Assembly (NCBI RefSeq): GCF_964355755.1
Contig: NC_092679.1
Coordinates: 10,096,932-10,160,931, forward strand
Length of the DNA stretch: 64,000 nt
Source: Antedon mediterranea
Taxonomy: Eukaryota; Echinodermata; Crinoidea; Comatulida; Antedonidae
Direction: 5' to 3'
Shown: positions 11,315-22,276 of the stretch, in pieces
Layout: the number at the start of each line of letters is the position of its first letter
Numbering within the stretch: the first letter of the stretch is position 1
Program-made: the position numbers and the translations under genes
Notes under the pieces: model-generated
What the model was told of the DNA's origin: nothing
The model's database searches: none
Seen by the model: only the letters and a program-made list of their open reading frames with translations

Positions 11315-11525
11315 CTCGCCTTCCCATAACCAGCAAATGATGATGTCTTGCAACCTGTAAAGACACGAAAGGTGATTTGATTTTTCAGCCACTTTGTTGT
11401 TCACTATACCAGATATCGTTCTTTAGTATGTTTTTGCTATACGAGTTAAAAAGTGCACATCATTACACATCAACTGTCATGTATAAGCACATGAGCTTCT
11501 TCGTGATTGCCATAGCAGATCATTT
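11315..11525 (-). pseudogene. Remnant of HEEAD/GCD-type transposon-associated protein
   Basis: On the minus strand, 11495-11520 gives ICYGNHEEAHVLIHD and 11321-11365 gives RVFTGCKTSSFAGYGK. These correspond to the conserved NHEEADT and LTGCDTTSSFAGKGK signatures of a large uncharacterised invertebrate protein family found in many mobile copies. The two motifs lie closer together than expected and are separated by stops, so the copy is internally deleted and dead. The same family is encoded in the element at 30.4-37.2 kb. Upstream (minus strand, 11530-12130) may hold more of it but I could not align anything. Confidence 0.55.
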
Positions 11526-12612
11526 CGCATTGTTTACCTTGCATCTTGAAAATCTACTCACTGTTACCAACTCGTATCATTTTTGTACTGTTCTCTCTGA
11601 ATTCATTATTTATAGGTAACTAAAATGCCTGACAGCAATGTTTACTTAATCCTTAAACTGGTAGTGAATGACTATCATGTTTTTAAGTTTTCAGCTTCTG
11701 GAACATCTGTGAGTATGTCAACGCCATCCAATAAGATATGTATAAAGTCAGATTTGGCTGAAGAAATTGAAATTGGTCTATGATCATGCTCTACTTTATG
11801 ATATTCACCAACTTCAATGGTTGGTCAGCAGATTTTCTGTCCGCTTTTTTTTCGTAAATTTTGTTTTGATATGCACTATTAGAAATGGTTGCCTTATAGA
11901 AATCCGCAAGGTTTTGAGCAATGCTATCTCAGTGGCTTATAAAATTCTACTTTTTTTCTCTTTCAATAAGTTGTTACTTTAAATGTGACCTCTTCCTCAT
12001 CATCCGTCAGGTCGAAAAGATATTGTGTATTATGTTTATGTACCATGTCATGCAGAACCTATCACTGAATGAATTGTTTCTTCTTGTACCATATAATTCT
12101 ATTTTGAATCATAAATGATCCACTCAGTTTTTAAAATATTTGGTGCTGATTGCTTATGGAGTTTGATCTTTTATCACCGACGAGCATAAATAGTATAGTC
12201 ATAAAAGCAAAAACCAAGAAAGCATAGATGCAAGTCTCAAGATGGAGAACCTTCTAACTTTGATAGAGTCCAATTAATTAGGGTGTTCAAAAACAGAGAA
12301 TCAATTGACCCAGGTTTCTCTTTCAAGATTTTTCGAAACCGATCAGCAAAAACGTTTGTTATTGTATTGTATCATTCAAAGATTGAACAAAACAACTTCA
12401 ATAATTATGTTATTTACCTTGAATTTACCTTGACCATCGTCATAACTGCAAACTCTTCAGTAACGTACGGCCGAAACATGATGTGGTGGTCAGACCAATA
12501 TTTAGCAATGCCCGATTTGAACTCATTGACCGATTGTGCCTACTACATGACTGGGTAATGAGTTCCAATCATCTACAACTCTTATCATCTACAACTCTTG
12601 TTATAGGGGCCA
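11526..12612. other. Intergenic, possibly decayed coding sequence, unassigned
   Basis: Several 60-90-codon open frames occur on the plus strand, but none shows recognisable motifs. The minus strand may contain upstream parts of the remnant at 11315-11525. AAAAACAGAGA at 12290 is an inverted partner of the hairpin arms at 12613-12650, so a small element may span 12285-12700. Confidence 0.4.
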
Positions 12613-12650
12613 GGGTCTCTGTTTTTGACATTTCTCAAAAACAGAGACCC
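12613..12650. repeat. Perfect hairpin, 16-bp arms
   Basis: GGGTCTCTGTTTTTGA, a 6-nt loop, and the exact reverse complement. A diverged half copy (GTCTCTGTTTTTGAGATTTC) follows at 12684. This looks like the end structure of a small foldback element. Confidence 0.85.
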
Positions 12651-12754
12651 CAACACAATTTTTCAACTTTAGGTCGTATAGGGCGTCTCTGTTTTTGAGA
12701 TTTCTAGAAAACATAAACCCCCAAAAGCAAGGTCATATACATGGCTGCAGTCGC

Positions 12755-12815
12755 GTGCTCAAGTTAGTGTTTATCGACCAACCAACCGACCGACTATAGT
12801 GAGCTGAACGCGACT
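12755..12815. mobile_element. Fragment of the GTCGCG-ended repeat
   Basis: CCGACCGACTATAGTGAG followed by ACGCGACTAA matches the terminal 60 bp of the repeats at 1-750 and 24057-24795. Only this end is present. Confidence 0.65.
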
Positions 12816-13639
12816 AAAAAATTCTCAATATTACGTTATATATAGGTAGTAATAATATTATAGTAAAATATAAATAGGCTATATGGCGTTTCATACCTAT
12901 AATACTGTACCTATTTTCCGGACAAAAATCGAAACGCTGACTGGTGGACAACATAAAAAAAGACAAATTACCAACAGACTGGGAAAAGTCTATAAAAGTT
13001 TGTGTAATTAACCAATTTTCTATCTAAATTTTTTTGAGAAAATGACACTTTTGTATTTAATTTCCTATATTTTTATGTGTAGAATAAAATGTTTATCTGT
13101 ATATAATTACTTTAATATGAAATGACTAGATGATCTTCAAAAATAGTTTTTTTTTTGTGAATAGATCTGTATATGTAGCTGATTTTCCATGAAAAAACGT
13201 AAAAATCCTATATTTTGACCTTGTTTGACCCTATAAACTGACCTTAAACCCCAAAACTGAGGATTGCATCCACCCCTATTATTTTTGTCAACCCACAAAG
13301 GATCCATCCAACATGGTTGCCTGCTATTAACCAAAAAATCCTCCCAAATTTTTTTCTAGAGGACTTTTGAGTATTTGGCCTCTCTACTTATTACCATGCT
13401 CTATTTTTTTCCTCATAATTAAATTTCTGGTACAAAATCCGAATTGTTTATTCATTCAATACTTTTTTATTTTGGATTTAGGAGTTCCAAATCTGGCCAC
13501 GTTGGTACTTATTGACCTTCAGTCGTTGATATATAAAGTTTTCGTTACACTACGTATATTGTTCTAAAAAAACTGTTGACGACGTTTCGATAAATATGTT
13601 GTGTTTGTCCTTGTTCTTGTATAACTTTCCGGATTGACC
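12816..13639. other. Intergenic, nothing recognised
   Basis: AT-rich sequence with no coding, repeat or structural signal that I can support. Confidence 0.5.
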
Positions 13640-14150
13640 GCTCAAACCTTCAGGTTAAGGAAGGGAAAAATATCTTACTGGAGAAGACTTATAGTTGTAT
13701 GTGTCCATCATATCAATTTCTCAGTACCTTTTCTAAGCGGTTTATATCTTTACTTTTTGGATACCAAACAACCGATGCATGTTCTAAAATTGGTCTTATG
13801 ATTGACTTGAAAAGAGTAATCAATTTTGCTTCAGAAATCCCCTAAAACATCTGTTATTGATGCCTATCCTCTGATAAGCTTTCATGCAAACTTCTTTATG
13901 ACGAGTAATTTCAAATCTTTCGATATTAAAACCAAGATCTTTCTGGTTAACAACTTTTTTACATATTGAAGAGAAACGTGGAACCTTAAAATTAGGAACC
14001 ATTGCTTTGACCAGGATGACAACATACCTAAGTCCTACTGTAGCAGGTCACAATCATCATATATAGCTTATAATTTCTTTTAATATTTTAATATCGTCCG
14101 CAAATATTTTGGCAGTTGCTTCCCGCCATTCTTTATTCTTATTCTCATTC
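13640..14150 (-). pseudogene. LINE reverse transcriptase fragment
   Basis: Minus-strand frames read, in order, WREATAKIFADDIKILKEI (the FADD catalytic box, near 14100), a segment equivalent to LNF-VPK-K with HKEVCMKA, and then TLFKSIIRPILEHASVVWYP with KSKDINRLEKVLRN (near 13700-13800). The SIIRPILEYAS-VWxP block is typical of the C-terminal part of non-LTR reverse transcriptases. Stops and frameshifts break it, and neither the endonuclease nor the first half of the RT is visible. Confidence 0.75.
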
Positions 14151-14569
14151 TTTATTCCCTCTCTCTCTTTTTAAAAATGCCGTCACCATTTCATACCATT
14201 TATTGTGCAATGTATTAATAACGAATTGCAACACCTTAATAGATAGCATTAACCCTAGGCCTATATTTCTTTGATTTTATGTTTGATATACAAACAAACG
14301 GTAAAAAGCGTCAATGAATGATATATAATTGTATGTTTATTATGACAGTGATAAACCCAACAACTGCGATAACGTAAACAAGGTAATTTAAAAAAAGATT
14401 AAAAAATGAAAATCCACCTCCACTAAATGAACACACCAATTGAAGAATAAACACTCATTGTCGATAATCATTTGTACTTTTATTTTCTGAAGACATCTTA
14501 TATACTACCATTTGTTTTAATCTAATCAATACATCATACATAACGGAAACAAAAAATATCGATTCTTTC
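14151..14569. other. Intergenic, nothing recognised
   Basis: AT-rich, no supported feature. It separates two LINE fragments that lie on opposite strands. Confidence 0.5.
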
Positions 14570-14920
14570 ATGTCACGATTATTATATATCCTTGGTTCTC
14601 TATTGTTCATCCTGTATATCAATGATATGCCGATGACACATCTATGTTATTTTCAATAAAACATTTTAACTATCTGTATGAAGAACCTAAATTAATAAAA
14701 TAGTAAATTAAATACGTTATTTTTCCGGCAATAAACTTTCTAATAATTTCAATAAATCAAATGCTTTATGGATGAAACAATCTTATAAAATCTCCAAATG
14801 TTTAATGACATTGAGATTCAACTGGTAGACCTCGTAAAGTTTCTTGGTGTATTGACTCTTATTTAAGCTGGAAACATCAAATGCAAACAGGAAAAACAAA
14901 ATAATCTTGACAGAGCCAAT
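14570..14920 (+). pseudogene. LINE reverse transcriptase fragment, second
   Basis: Plus-strand reading gives LGSLLFILYINDMP (14590-14632), then in another frame ADDTSMLFSIKH (14630-14666), then LVDLVKFLGVL and a shifted IDSYLSWKH near 14820-14880. These are the GPLLF-YINDLP, ADDT and KFLGV-ID-LSWK-H landmarks of CR1/Jockey-type LINEs, compressed by deletions. It is a dead copy, in opposite orientation to the fragment at 13640-14150. Confidence 0.75.
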
Positions 14921-15229
14921 AATTGAAATGTTTACTCTCTCTAGCAACTGAACCCATCAGAATAACAAATAAATAAGATACACATGAACATTATTGCCAG
15001 GAAAGTGGATTAACTTTTTTGTAAGATTATTTTCCTAATTGCTATTGGTATCTACGAACAGCAGCATTTCTAAACTGGTGTCGGTGTCTTCTAGGCTTGC
15101 CAAACGCATTCGACACATTTCTACATAAATTATAAAATATGATATAATTATATAAAATATGCCTTTTCAACTTATTAAAGCTCTTTTTCTGACCTCTAAA
15201 ATGTACCATGATGTACGTTTTATTTATTA

Positions 15230-15799
15230 AAGATGTATTGTCCCTTGAAACACAAAAAATGAAGGTCAAAATATTCTAAATATAAATTGGCCATATCAAA
15301 GTAAATATTAAAGTTATTCACTTTAAGTCGAAAATTCGCGCCAAAAACAAAAAGTTTACGTAATTAACAGGTAAATTAATTTGATTACATTTCGTCTGGA
15401 AAATCGTCGTGAGCGAAAGTAAACAAAGATTTCAAACAACGAGTATGCATTATGCATGATGCTAATTAGGATTGTTTACAACTCGTCACGGGTGAGAAGG
15501 TGTTCTCACACAGAGGTGTTCTCACACAGACCGCGAACAAGTTTTATGATTATGCATACAGAGTAGCCAAACAAGCGCGTTGCATTATGGGATATGTTTT
15601 GATCGAAAACTTTGACTGGAAGTCAAAGTTATTTTTTGAACAAAAAAACGTCTATATTTCAGTTAAATGAATTTTTGTTTCGACTCATTTTCGGTGAAAG
15701 TTAATACCTATTCTATGATACTTAAAAATCACCCACTTTTTTTCGAAATCTTTTTGTTTAACTTTTTTTTTAAATTAGTCAAAAGGACAATACATCTTT
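15230..15799. mobile_element. TA-flanked MITE with AAGATGTATTGTCC ends
   Basis: Inverted ends AAGATGTATTGTCC (15230) and GGACAATACATCTT (about 15785-15798) lie next to TA dinucleotides, which suggests a Tc1/mariner-type non-autonomous element. The interior is non-coding, with a palindrome-rich centre (GTGAGAAGGTGTTCTCACAC near 15491). A related fragment sits at about 6055-6140, inside the Ginger-like element. Confidence 0.65.
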
Positions 15800-15947
15800 A
15801 TCATTTTCATTGTATTATATTATATTAAAATGTAATTTAAACCAAGGCAGCTATGCATAAAGAAACATACAATGTACAGTTACCTAATGTAGCCTCATTT
15901 GCAAATGTTGTATCTATATTGTATTAATACCATAATTATTGTAATTT

Positions 15948-16561
15948 ATTACCTCCGCCAAGGAGGTTATGTTTTCACCCCTGTATGTTTGTGTGTGTGT
16001 TTGTGTGTGTGTTGGTGTGTTTGTGTGTGTGTTTGTGTGTGTGTCTGTGAACAGCCTGGAGGCCACAGTTTTTATCCGATTCTAACCAAATTTGGACACA
16101 ATGATCTATGCCCAAAAAGCTCGGACGAGTTCGAATTTGAGGGGGAAAGGTCATAGGTCAAGGTCACAACTAACAAAAAACTATTTTACTGTCTAGAGAC
16201 CACAGTTTTGATCCGATTCTCACCAAACTTAGCCACAATGATCAATGACACATCATATAATTGTGGTTACATTTTGAAGGGTCAGGGTCAAAGATCAAGG
16301 TCCACCAAAAAAAAAATAATAAATAAAAAAATAATAAAAAAAAAAAACCCTCAGTGGGGCTTGAACCAGCGACCTCAACTGTGAGAGGCTGGATACATAA
16401 CCATTACACCACACTATCATCCACAACTTTGTAGTGTGCAGTTAACACATTTACACTTAGAGCTAATAAAAAAAAATAAAAAATAAAAATATTCAGGGGG
16501 CATTTTATGTAGAGGAATTTTACAGTAGGCGGAGGTTTGTACTCTCGGAGTACCCTCTAGT
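15948..16561. mobile_element. ACCTCCGCC repeat carrying a tRNA-like segment and TG microsatellite
   Basis: It begins ACCTCCGCCAAGGAGGTTAT and ends GGCGGAGGTTTGTACTCTC followed by GGAGTACCCTCTAG. I recognise this as a widespread marine-invertebrate repeat. It contains a GTGTGTTTGTG microsatellite (15988-16050), two copies of a block around CCACAGTTTTTATCCGATTC and AAGGTCACAACT, and an antisense tRNA-like module at 16348-16421. It abuts the integrase pseudogene and supplies that frame's stop codon. Confidence 0.7.
16348..16421 (-). pseudogene. tRNA-like module inside repeat
   Basis: Read on the minus strand, it has an A-box-like GTGTAATGGTTA, a CCTCTCACAG anticodon-arm region (CTC, Glu-like) and a B box GGTTCAAGCCCC. 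The acceptor arms pair only partly, so it is a tRNA-derived RNA polymerase III promoter relic rather than a functional tRNA. Confidence 0.55.
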
Positions 16562-16922
16562 TTAGAATATTTCTTGTTGCTAAAATGCTAAAAAATCCAA
16601 TTTCTCTTCTAACACAATCCCTTAGGTTGATGTAAAAGAGCATAGAACCTTCTGGAGTAGTTGGGATCTCCCATTCGTTGAATATGATTGCATTCAAACA
16701 GTATTCAAATAGATCACGATCACATGGGTATTGGTCTTTGAATTTACTGGATTCTTTACAAAGGTCTATTCTCCTCTGATCTACCTGCTTGATGTGATCC
16801 CTGCTGTGATAAACCTGTGGCAGCTGAAACATCACTAGAGGGCATCCATTGGTAACATGGTCTTGCTTAGACCTTCTTATCAAATGAGTGTCCCATAACT
16901 CCGCTGTTCTATCAAGATCATC
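16557..16922 (-). pseudogene. Integrase-core gene, 3' exon
   Basis: This is the second exon of the integrase-core pseudogene. It starts after a splice acceptor (TTTATGCAG on the minus strand, next to 16922) and reads DDLDRTAELWDTHLIRRSKQ, then NGCPLVMFQLPQVYHSRD, with CDRDLFEYC further on. This is the helical tail that follows the DDE core in the animal family I know as rva_4-type integrase core. The intron 16923-17446 joins it in frame to FVFMRLIQ. The last residues (RNILN) are followed by a TAG lying inside the terminal CTAG of the neighbouring repeat, so the natural C-terminus is lost or replaced. Confidence 0.8.
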
Positions 16923-17446
16923 CTGCATAAATGTAGACAATGATAATCATAAATACATAATTCATAATCTAAATCCGACGTATTACAAGCTTGAAAACGA
17001 ATAAGCGAGTTTCGAATGATTGTTTCTCAGAAATGGCATCCATGTATTTATAGCTAACATTATTTAAAAAATGCAATATCTTTTTAACCAGGAGCTGTAC
17101 AGTAGGTATGACATATGAAGATGTGTTGAAATTTGTGTTGTGATCATGAAATACTATAGTGCATTAGCTAGATTGACATTGAGGTAAAAAAAATCTAATG
17201 TAGCCATTTAATTAAACTACTGCATTTGTTAAAATTTGAAAGCGTTCCTTTATTAGGAAAAAAAACCCATAAATTAACAGACAACCACAATTGATATGCC
17301 TTCCATTTTAATGCTTATAATTGATATTCTACATTTAGGCCTACATGAAGATGCCAGATGATCAACAGGCATTATGATTGGAATATGCCTTCCTTACATT
17401 GGATACTGGTTGGTTAACACACAAATTCATGACAGAAGTTACTAAC

Positions 17447-17969
17447 CTGAATAAGCCTCATGAACACAAATCTAACAAGTTCTTTGTCCAATAAGTCACC
17501 AGAGAAGTGGCCTTCATGAATAAGATATTTAAAAATCAAAATCCAAAACTCTGTGCACTGCTTCCTTAATTGTCCCCACCAAGATTCTATCCTTTGGTTT
17601 GCCGTACTTTGGCCACTCAAGTAACTCTTTTTGCCAGCAAACGTGTCATCATGATTTCTGAGAAACATCGGAAATGCCGCAATATGCCCATTTTCTGTTC
17701 CTTTGTCTGTTCTGACAAGAGTAGGACATCCTCCTATCCTTTTGACTGCTTTCAAGAAGAAACCTCCAATATAAGCTGGATCATTTGTTGTGCTGTTCGC
17801 CTCAACCCATCAATGCATCCATTAATACCAATGCCATACGGTTTGAGTTTGTCCATTGAATCGACATGCCATACAAAATTCGGCCCTCTGGCTGAATACC
17901 GTCGATGTACTAATCTTCGCCTTTTCCGAAGCTTCACCCCTTCTGGATCTAGTTCAAGTAGAATCTTTC
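17447..17969 (-). pseudogene. Integrase-core gene, DDE catalytic exon
   Basis: The minus-strand exon begins beside the hAT insertion and reads LLELDPEGVKLRKRRR, then GPNFVWHVDSMDKLKPYG, GCIDG, GCPTLVRTDKGTENG, NQRIESWWGQLRKQC and finally FVFMRLIQ before a CAG/GTTAGT donor at 17446. The three catalytic acids of a retroviral-type integrase are visible: Asp in HVDSMDK, Asp in VRTDKGTEN and Glu in QRIESWW. A deletion with frameshift near 17803-17808 removes about eight codons after GCIDG (expected FSR-type strand), after which VEANSTTNDPAYIGGFF resumes. The sequence resembles spliced, host-like integrase genes in invertebrates. This copy is inactivated by the deletion and the hAT. Confidence 0.85.
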
Positions 17970-19586
17970 CAGGGGTGGCGCCAGTATCTTCCCGACGCGG
18001 GGGCTACATTCCCCGACGAGGGGGCTATGCGAGCGAAGCGAGCATCACTAGTCTGGGGGACAGGGGGCCGCCAAGGGCCCCCGGTGGGGGTCCAGGGGGC
18101 GAAGCCCCCGGAAGCAACGCGTTCTAGCGTCATTTGAGGTCATTTTAATCAGATTTAGGGTAGCCATTTTTTCCATTTTTTATAATGCATAAATAAAATA
18201 CTGCGTGCAAAAAAACGATGCGCGATGACTGTTTCAATCCATATTTTTCAATTTAAAAAATAAAAGTTCAACGAAAATTTAGAAAAATAGAGTTGGAGGT
18301 CCCGGAAATTGGACTTATTATACTTCAAAACATGAAACAAAATATATAAGTCCCTATCATGGTTGTGACTGAGCTAAGAAATGTTTGAAAAATAGAGATG
18401 TTAGGTCCCGGAAAATGCATTTCTTGTTCTTCGAAATATGACCAGCTTTATTGTTGGGGCTGAGCTAAGAAAATGTTTAAAACTAGAGCTGCAGGTCTTC
18501 AAAAAATTGCATTTTATACTTTGGAAACGTCAGGCCTAGAGGCTTAAAAAACGCAAGCGTAGACCTTTTTCAGTCGGGGAAATAAGTTTATTCCTCTCAA
18601 GTGTATGCGTGCGTACCATCTGGACTTCCAAGTGGTGAGAAATTCATGACATAGGTCTACAGGATATTGAAAATGTAATAACTTAGCTATAATAAGATGT
18701 TGGCTAAGCAAAAATAGCATGTTTTTTTGTTTAGTACGAAATGGATGAAAAATTTATTTTAGGTGCCCCACAGTACAGAAGGTTACTTGTAAATTAAAAA
18801 ATTGGTGAACATACGAACAATTAACATAATTCGTTTTTGCTGTAGTGTAGCGTACGTCGACGCAGTACACGACGTAACCGTCGGTAAACTTCGCCTGGAA
18901 AATAACTACAGTACACATTTTGGTCCCTGGATGGAACATCATATCACCCGTCTCGACCCAACGTTGAACGATTCGTACAAAGGGATACCGCCAGACAAGT
19001 GCGTACCTAGCTATTGTTTAGTAGTAAGTTAAGATCGCTGGCAATAATGAATGCATATAAAGTGCATAATATCACTCTGACGTACTCTCACGGTCAATGA
19101 AACGTCGCGGTTTTCTAGGCGCTGAAGCTAACTACGAAGTGAACGCGAACACTTTTTACTGTATATTATATTCCCCGACAAAAAGTACCCGTGTTCCCTT
19201 CGGTAACCGTCGGTATACTTCGCCTGGAAAATAACCACATTACACATTTTGGTCCCTGGATGAAACTTGATATCACGCGTCTCGACCCAACGTTGAACGA
19301 TTCGTACAAAGGGATACCGCCAGACAAGTGCGTACCTAGCTAATGTTTAGTAGTAAGTTAGATCGCATAAAATTGCATATTAGCCCTCTGACGTACTCTC
19401 ACGGTCAATTGAACGTCGTGGTTTTCTAGGCGCTGAAGCTATAGGCCTATGAAGTGAACGCGAACGTTTTTTACTGTATATTATATTCCCCGACAAAAAG
19501 TACCCGTGTTCCCCGACGGGGGGGGGGCTAGGCTCCCCAACGAGGGGGCTAGAGCCCCCATAGCCCCCCTGCTGGCGCCACCACTG
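17970..19586. mobile_element. Non-autonomous hAT element, 8-bp target duplication
   Basis: The ends are CAGGGGTGGCGCCAG (17970) and CTGGCGCCACCACTG (to 19586), the classical CAG-type hAT termini. They are flanked by a perfect 8-bp duplication, AATCTTTC (17962-17969 and 19587-19594). The subterminal regions are very GC-rich (CCCCCTCGTCGGGGA repeats) and the interior holds an internal duplication of about 330 bp (CTTCGCCTGGAAAATAAC at 18887 and 19217). No transposase is encoded. A second, inverted-orientation copy lies at 50104-51715. Removing the element and one duplication restores the integrase frame exactly. Confidence 0.9.
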
Positions 19587-19892
19587 AATCTTTCTAACGT
19601 TTTCTCTACTAACAACCATACCTGCCTTTACCAACCTCAGATGCATCCAGCGATAACCATGCAACTCACCACCTCTTTGCAATAGATTTAGTATAAATCT
19701 TCTAACTTGATCAATGTCAGTTTGTTGTCTGTGACGGTACAGCTCTAGGCGCTGTAGTTCCCTTTGCAGCTGACGAATGCTTATGTTAACGTCATAACAG
19801 CAACTCAATGTGGCTGCTCTTTCAACATGTGTATACCCAGACTTGAAATAATACTTGATAAGTTCATCCGTTTCATTCAATGTCACTTCCAT
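19587..19892 (-). pseudogene. Integrase-core gene, 5' exon
   Basis: The chosen start is the ATG at 19892 (MEVTLNETDELIKYYF). An alternative upstream in-frame start at 19964 adds a hydrophobic stretch that looks like non-coding sequence. The frame continues GYTHVERAATLSCCYDVNIS, QLQRELQRLELYRHR, LLQRGGELHGYRWMHLRL and VSRENVRKI, an N-terminal helix-turn-helix-like region that precedes the DDE core in this family. It then runs into the hAT element at 19586. Across the insertion the reading frame joins to LLELDPEG without a shift. Confidence 0.8.
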
Positions 19893-20920
19893 GAAGATTA
19901 AATTATAAGAAAAAAAAAGTACAATTAACACCAAATTTACAAAGATATACTGAATATCTTTCACAAAAGACAGCTCACTGTTCCAACCTGTAGGCCTATG
20001 TCAGAACAACAACACATACAGTATAATGTTACAATGTCATAAAATTGTGAAATGCCACACTCGCAATGATTTTCAACTAATGCCTATATTAATAATTCCA
20101 AATAAACGTATGATCTCCATTCAAGAAGTCTAATTATGTTTGTCTCCGTTTATAATGGTTATACATTAAACCATCACGATTAGGCATAGCCTTATATTAG
20201 TTAGGTATTAGCAACATTATTACTAAATAAGTACTATTTAAGCATGGACCTAATTTATAGGTCTATGATTTAAGTAAGCAATATGCACAGTTCTAGTGTT
20301 AATTATAGGTGGCGCTATTTCGTTTAACAGTATGCCTTAAGTTGAGAAACTATTTTCCAAATTAAACAAGAAATATTTCTTACAAAAAACGCCGCGTAAC
20401 TTTTTGACTGGACAGTTGTAAGAACAGTCTTCATTAATCTAATATAATAGGTCGGCCAATCAAAACGCAAGTGAACAATTGGGACTTTACTTGTGATTTA
20501 TGTCATTGGCCTGTCAGCACAGTCGTTTCTTTCTACTGTAGAATTAAACGCACAAATTTGTATTGGGAATAATGTATGTGGTTATTACTATCGCATTTAG
20601 GTATTGATAATAATAATAATATGGCTTTTGAATATATAATTACTGTCTGTAGAATAACATTTATACATTTTCGGTTCGCGATGAAAAGTTATATGAATGG
20701 ATTTGTAATAGGTATTTATAATAATAGTATATGGGTTGTATTATTGCTAAGCTATCACCAAATCGCGTTATAACATTATTTCTCAGGGTTTTTTGCACCA
20801 TTGATCAATACCAAACGCGTATCGGTATTATAGGTTTTAATGAATCATTACATTAATAAAAATACCCAATTAAATCAATCGCGTCAGTCCAATTCCGACT
20901 TATGTTTCGATCACATAGTT
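19893..20920. other. Intergenic, nothing recognised
   Basis: AT-rich. It may contain the integrase gene's promoter on the minus strand, but I see no TATA or initiator element that I would defend. Confidence 0.45.
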
Positions 20921-21068
20921 CTGTGTCTACACTGTCCCAACTAGTTTAATAAAAAAAGTGTGATGTGCCCAAATATGGTAGTGATATGCCCGATTATCGT
21001 AGTGATATGACATCGTCATATCTATATAATATGGGCACATCATATTTAGTTTGATAGTATAGACAGAG
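20921..21068. mobile_element. Short MITE with imperfect inverted ends
   Basis: TTCTGTGTCTACACTGTCC at the left matches, in reverse complement and with mismatches, GATAGTATAGACAGAGCTTA at the right. Inside, GATGTGCCCAAATATGG and ATGGGCACATCATATTTAG are also inverted. It has the size and symmetry of a foldback MITE. Boundaries are approximate. Confidence 0.55.
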
Positions 21069-21097
21069 CTTAAGGATTATATTTAAAAAATGTTTTC

Positions 21098-21385
21098 TTA
21101 CATTTTGAACGGAAGTATTTATTTGTTTATAAGCCCAATTTTCCAGTCTTAATTTTACATTTTGAAAAAAAGTATTTATTTGTTTATAAGCCCAATTTTC
21201 CAGTCTTAATTTTACATTTTGAAAGAAAGTATTTTATTTGTTGATAAGCCCAATTGTGCAGTCTTATTTTACATTTTGAACGAAAGTATTTATTTGTTGA
21301 TAAGCCCAATTTTGCAGTCTTATTTTACATTTTAAACGAAAGTATTTATTTGTTGATAAGCCGAATTTTCCAGTTTAATAATAAT
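21098..21385. repeat. 57-bp satellite, five units
   Basis: Five consecutive units contain ACATTTTGAACGAAAGTATT and TTGATAAGCCCAATTTTGC, with a period of about 57 bp and small substitutions. The array ends with a CCTTCCACAGTGC segment followed by GATATTGACCGTGGGTT. The same unit-plus-tail arrangement recurs at 21920-22080. Confidence 0.85.
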
Positions 21386-21919
21386 GACCCCTTCCACAGT
21401 GCTTATACCATATACATTTTACATGATATTGACCGTGGGTTCCTTACGCCTCTGATGCATTTGTTTTTATTGTACCTTTTTAATAAATTATGTTTAGGCC
21501 TAATCACACCCAATTTAATGAAACGGTCAGATTCCGATTTCAATTGAACAAAAGTAGTACTATATTTATTATTCATTGATAAGCCAAGGGTCCCATGGCG
21601 TTAGCCAATATCTTGAGCATTTGACTCTTGTGTCAACCTGTAACACAAATCATTCTTCAAAATCTAAAGAAAGAACCTCACACGTCTTTTTTGTGAGTGA
21701 TACACTATGGATATGCCCACGGAAATAATATGTGGACATTGCAAACAATCATAGGCCTACAGTAACAAACATAACATGGCTAATAAGCATAACATTCAGA
21801 CTTGCTTGTTTTCTAGTGGATTTTTATTTACTTTAGCATGTAGAATAAAACTAGTAACAGTGGCTATATTAATAATTATACTGATTATCCTTGATGTTAT
21901 CGCGTCTAATAATAACATA
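21386..21919. other. Spacer between satellite blocks
   Basis: It contains the satellite tail (to about 21465) and otherwise nothing that I recognise. Confidence 0.5.
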
Positions 21920-22080
21920 TTTTGTTGTTGATAAGCCCAATTTTTCAGCCTTGATTTTACATTTTGAACGAAAGTATTTATTTGTTGATAAGCCCAATTT
22001 TGCAGTCTTAATAATGACCCTTCCACAGTGCATTTTACATGATATTGACCGAGGGTTTTTACGCCTCTATAGGCACTGAT
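21920..22080. repeat. 57-bp satellite, second block of about two units plus tail
   Basis: It matches 21098-21465 in unit sequence and in the CCTTCCACAGTGC and GATATTGACCG tail. The block of about 540 bp was therefore duplicated or moved as a piece. Confidence 0.8.
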
Positions 22081-22276
22081 CAATACCATAATTAATGTAC
22101 TTTTTTAAATGAATATTGAAATGTTTCAACACTCCCAGATTTCCTCATCTTTATCGTTTCAAAAATTAATTAAATAATTTTCAGTGTATCACCGGGCGGT
22201 TTGGAATTTATTTCTATGCCTGTTGTGTTTATATATATAATATTAAGTATAATTATGAATTCACCAACACTTTCAG

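Noticed and set aside
16348-16421. Functional tRNA-Glu gene
   Set aside because: Acceptor arms pair poorly and it is embedded in a repeat.
17570-18127. Plus-strand 185-codon frame
   Set aside because: Antisense shadow of the integrase exon running into GC-rich hAT sequence (poly-Gly/Pro).
18802-19032. Open frames on both strands in the hAT elements (also 50698-50940)
   Set aside because: They lie in a non-autonomous element, show no transposase motif, and are shared only because the two copies are homologous.
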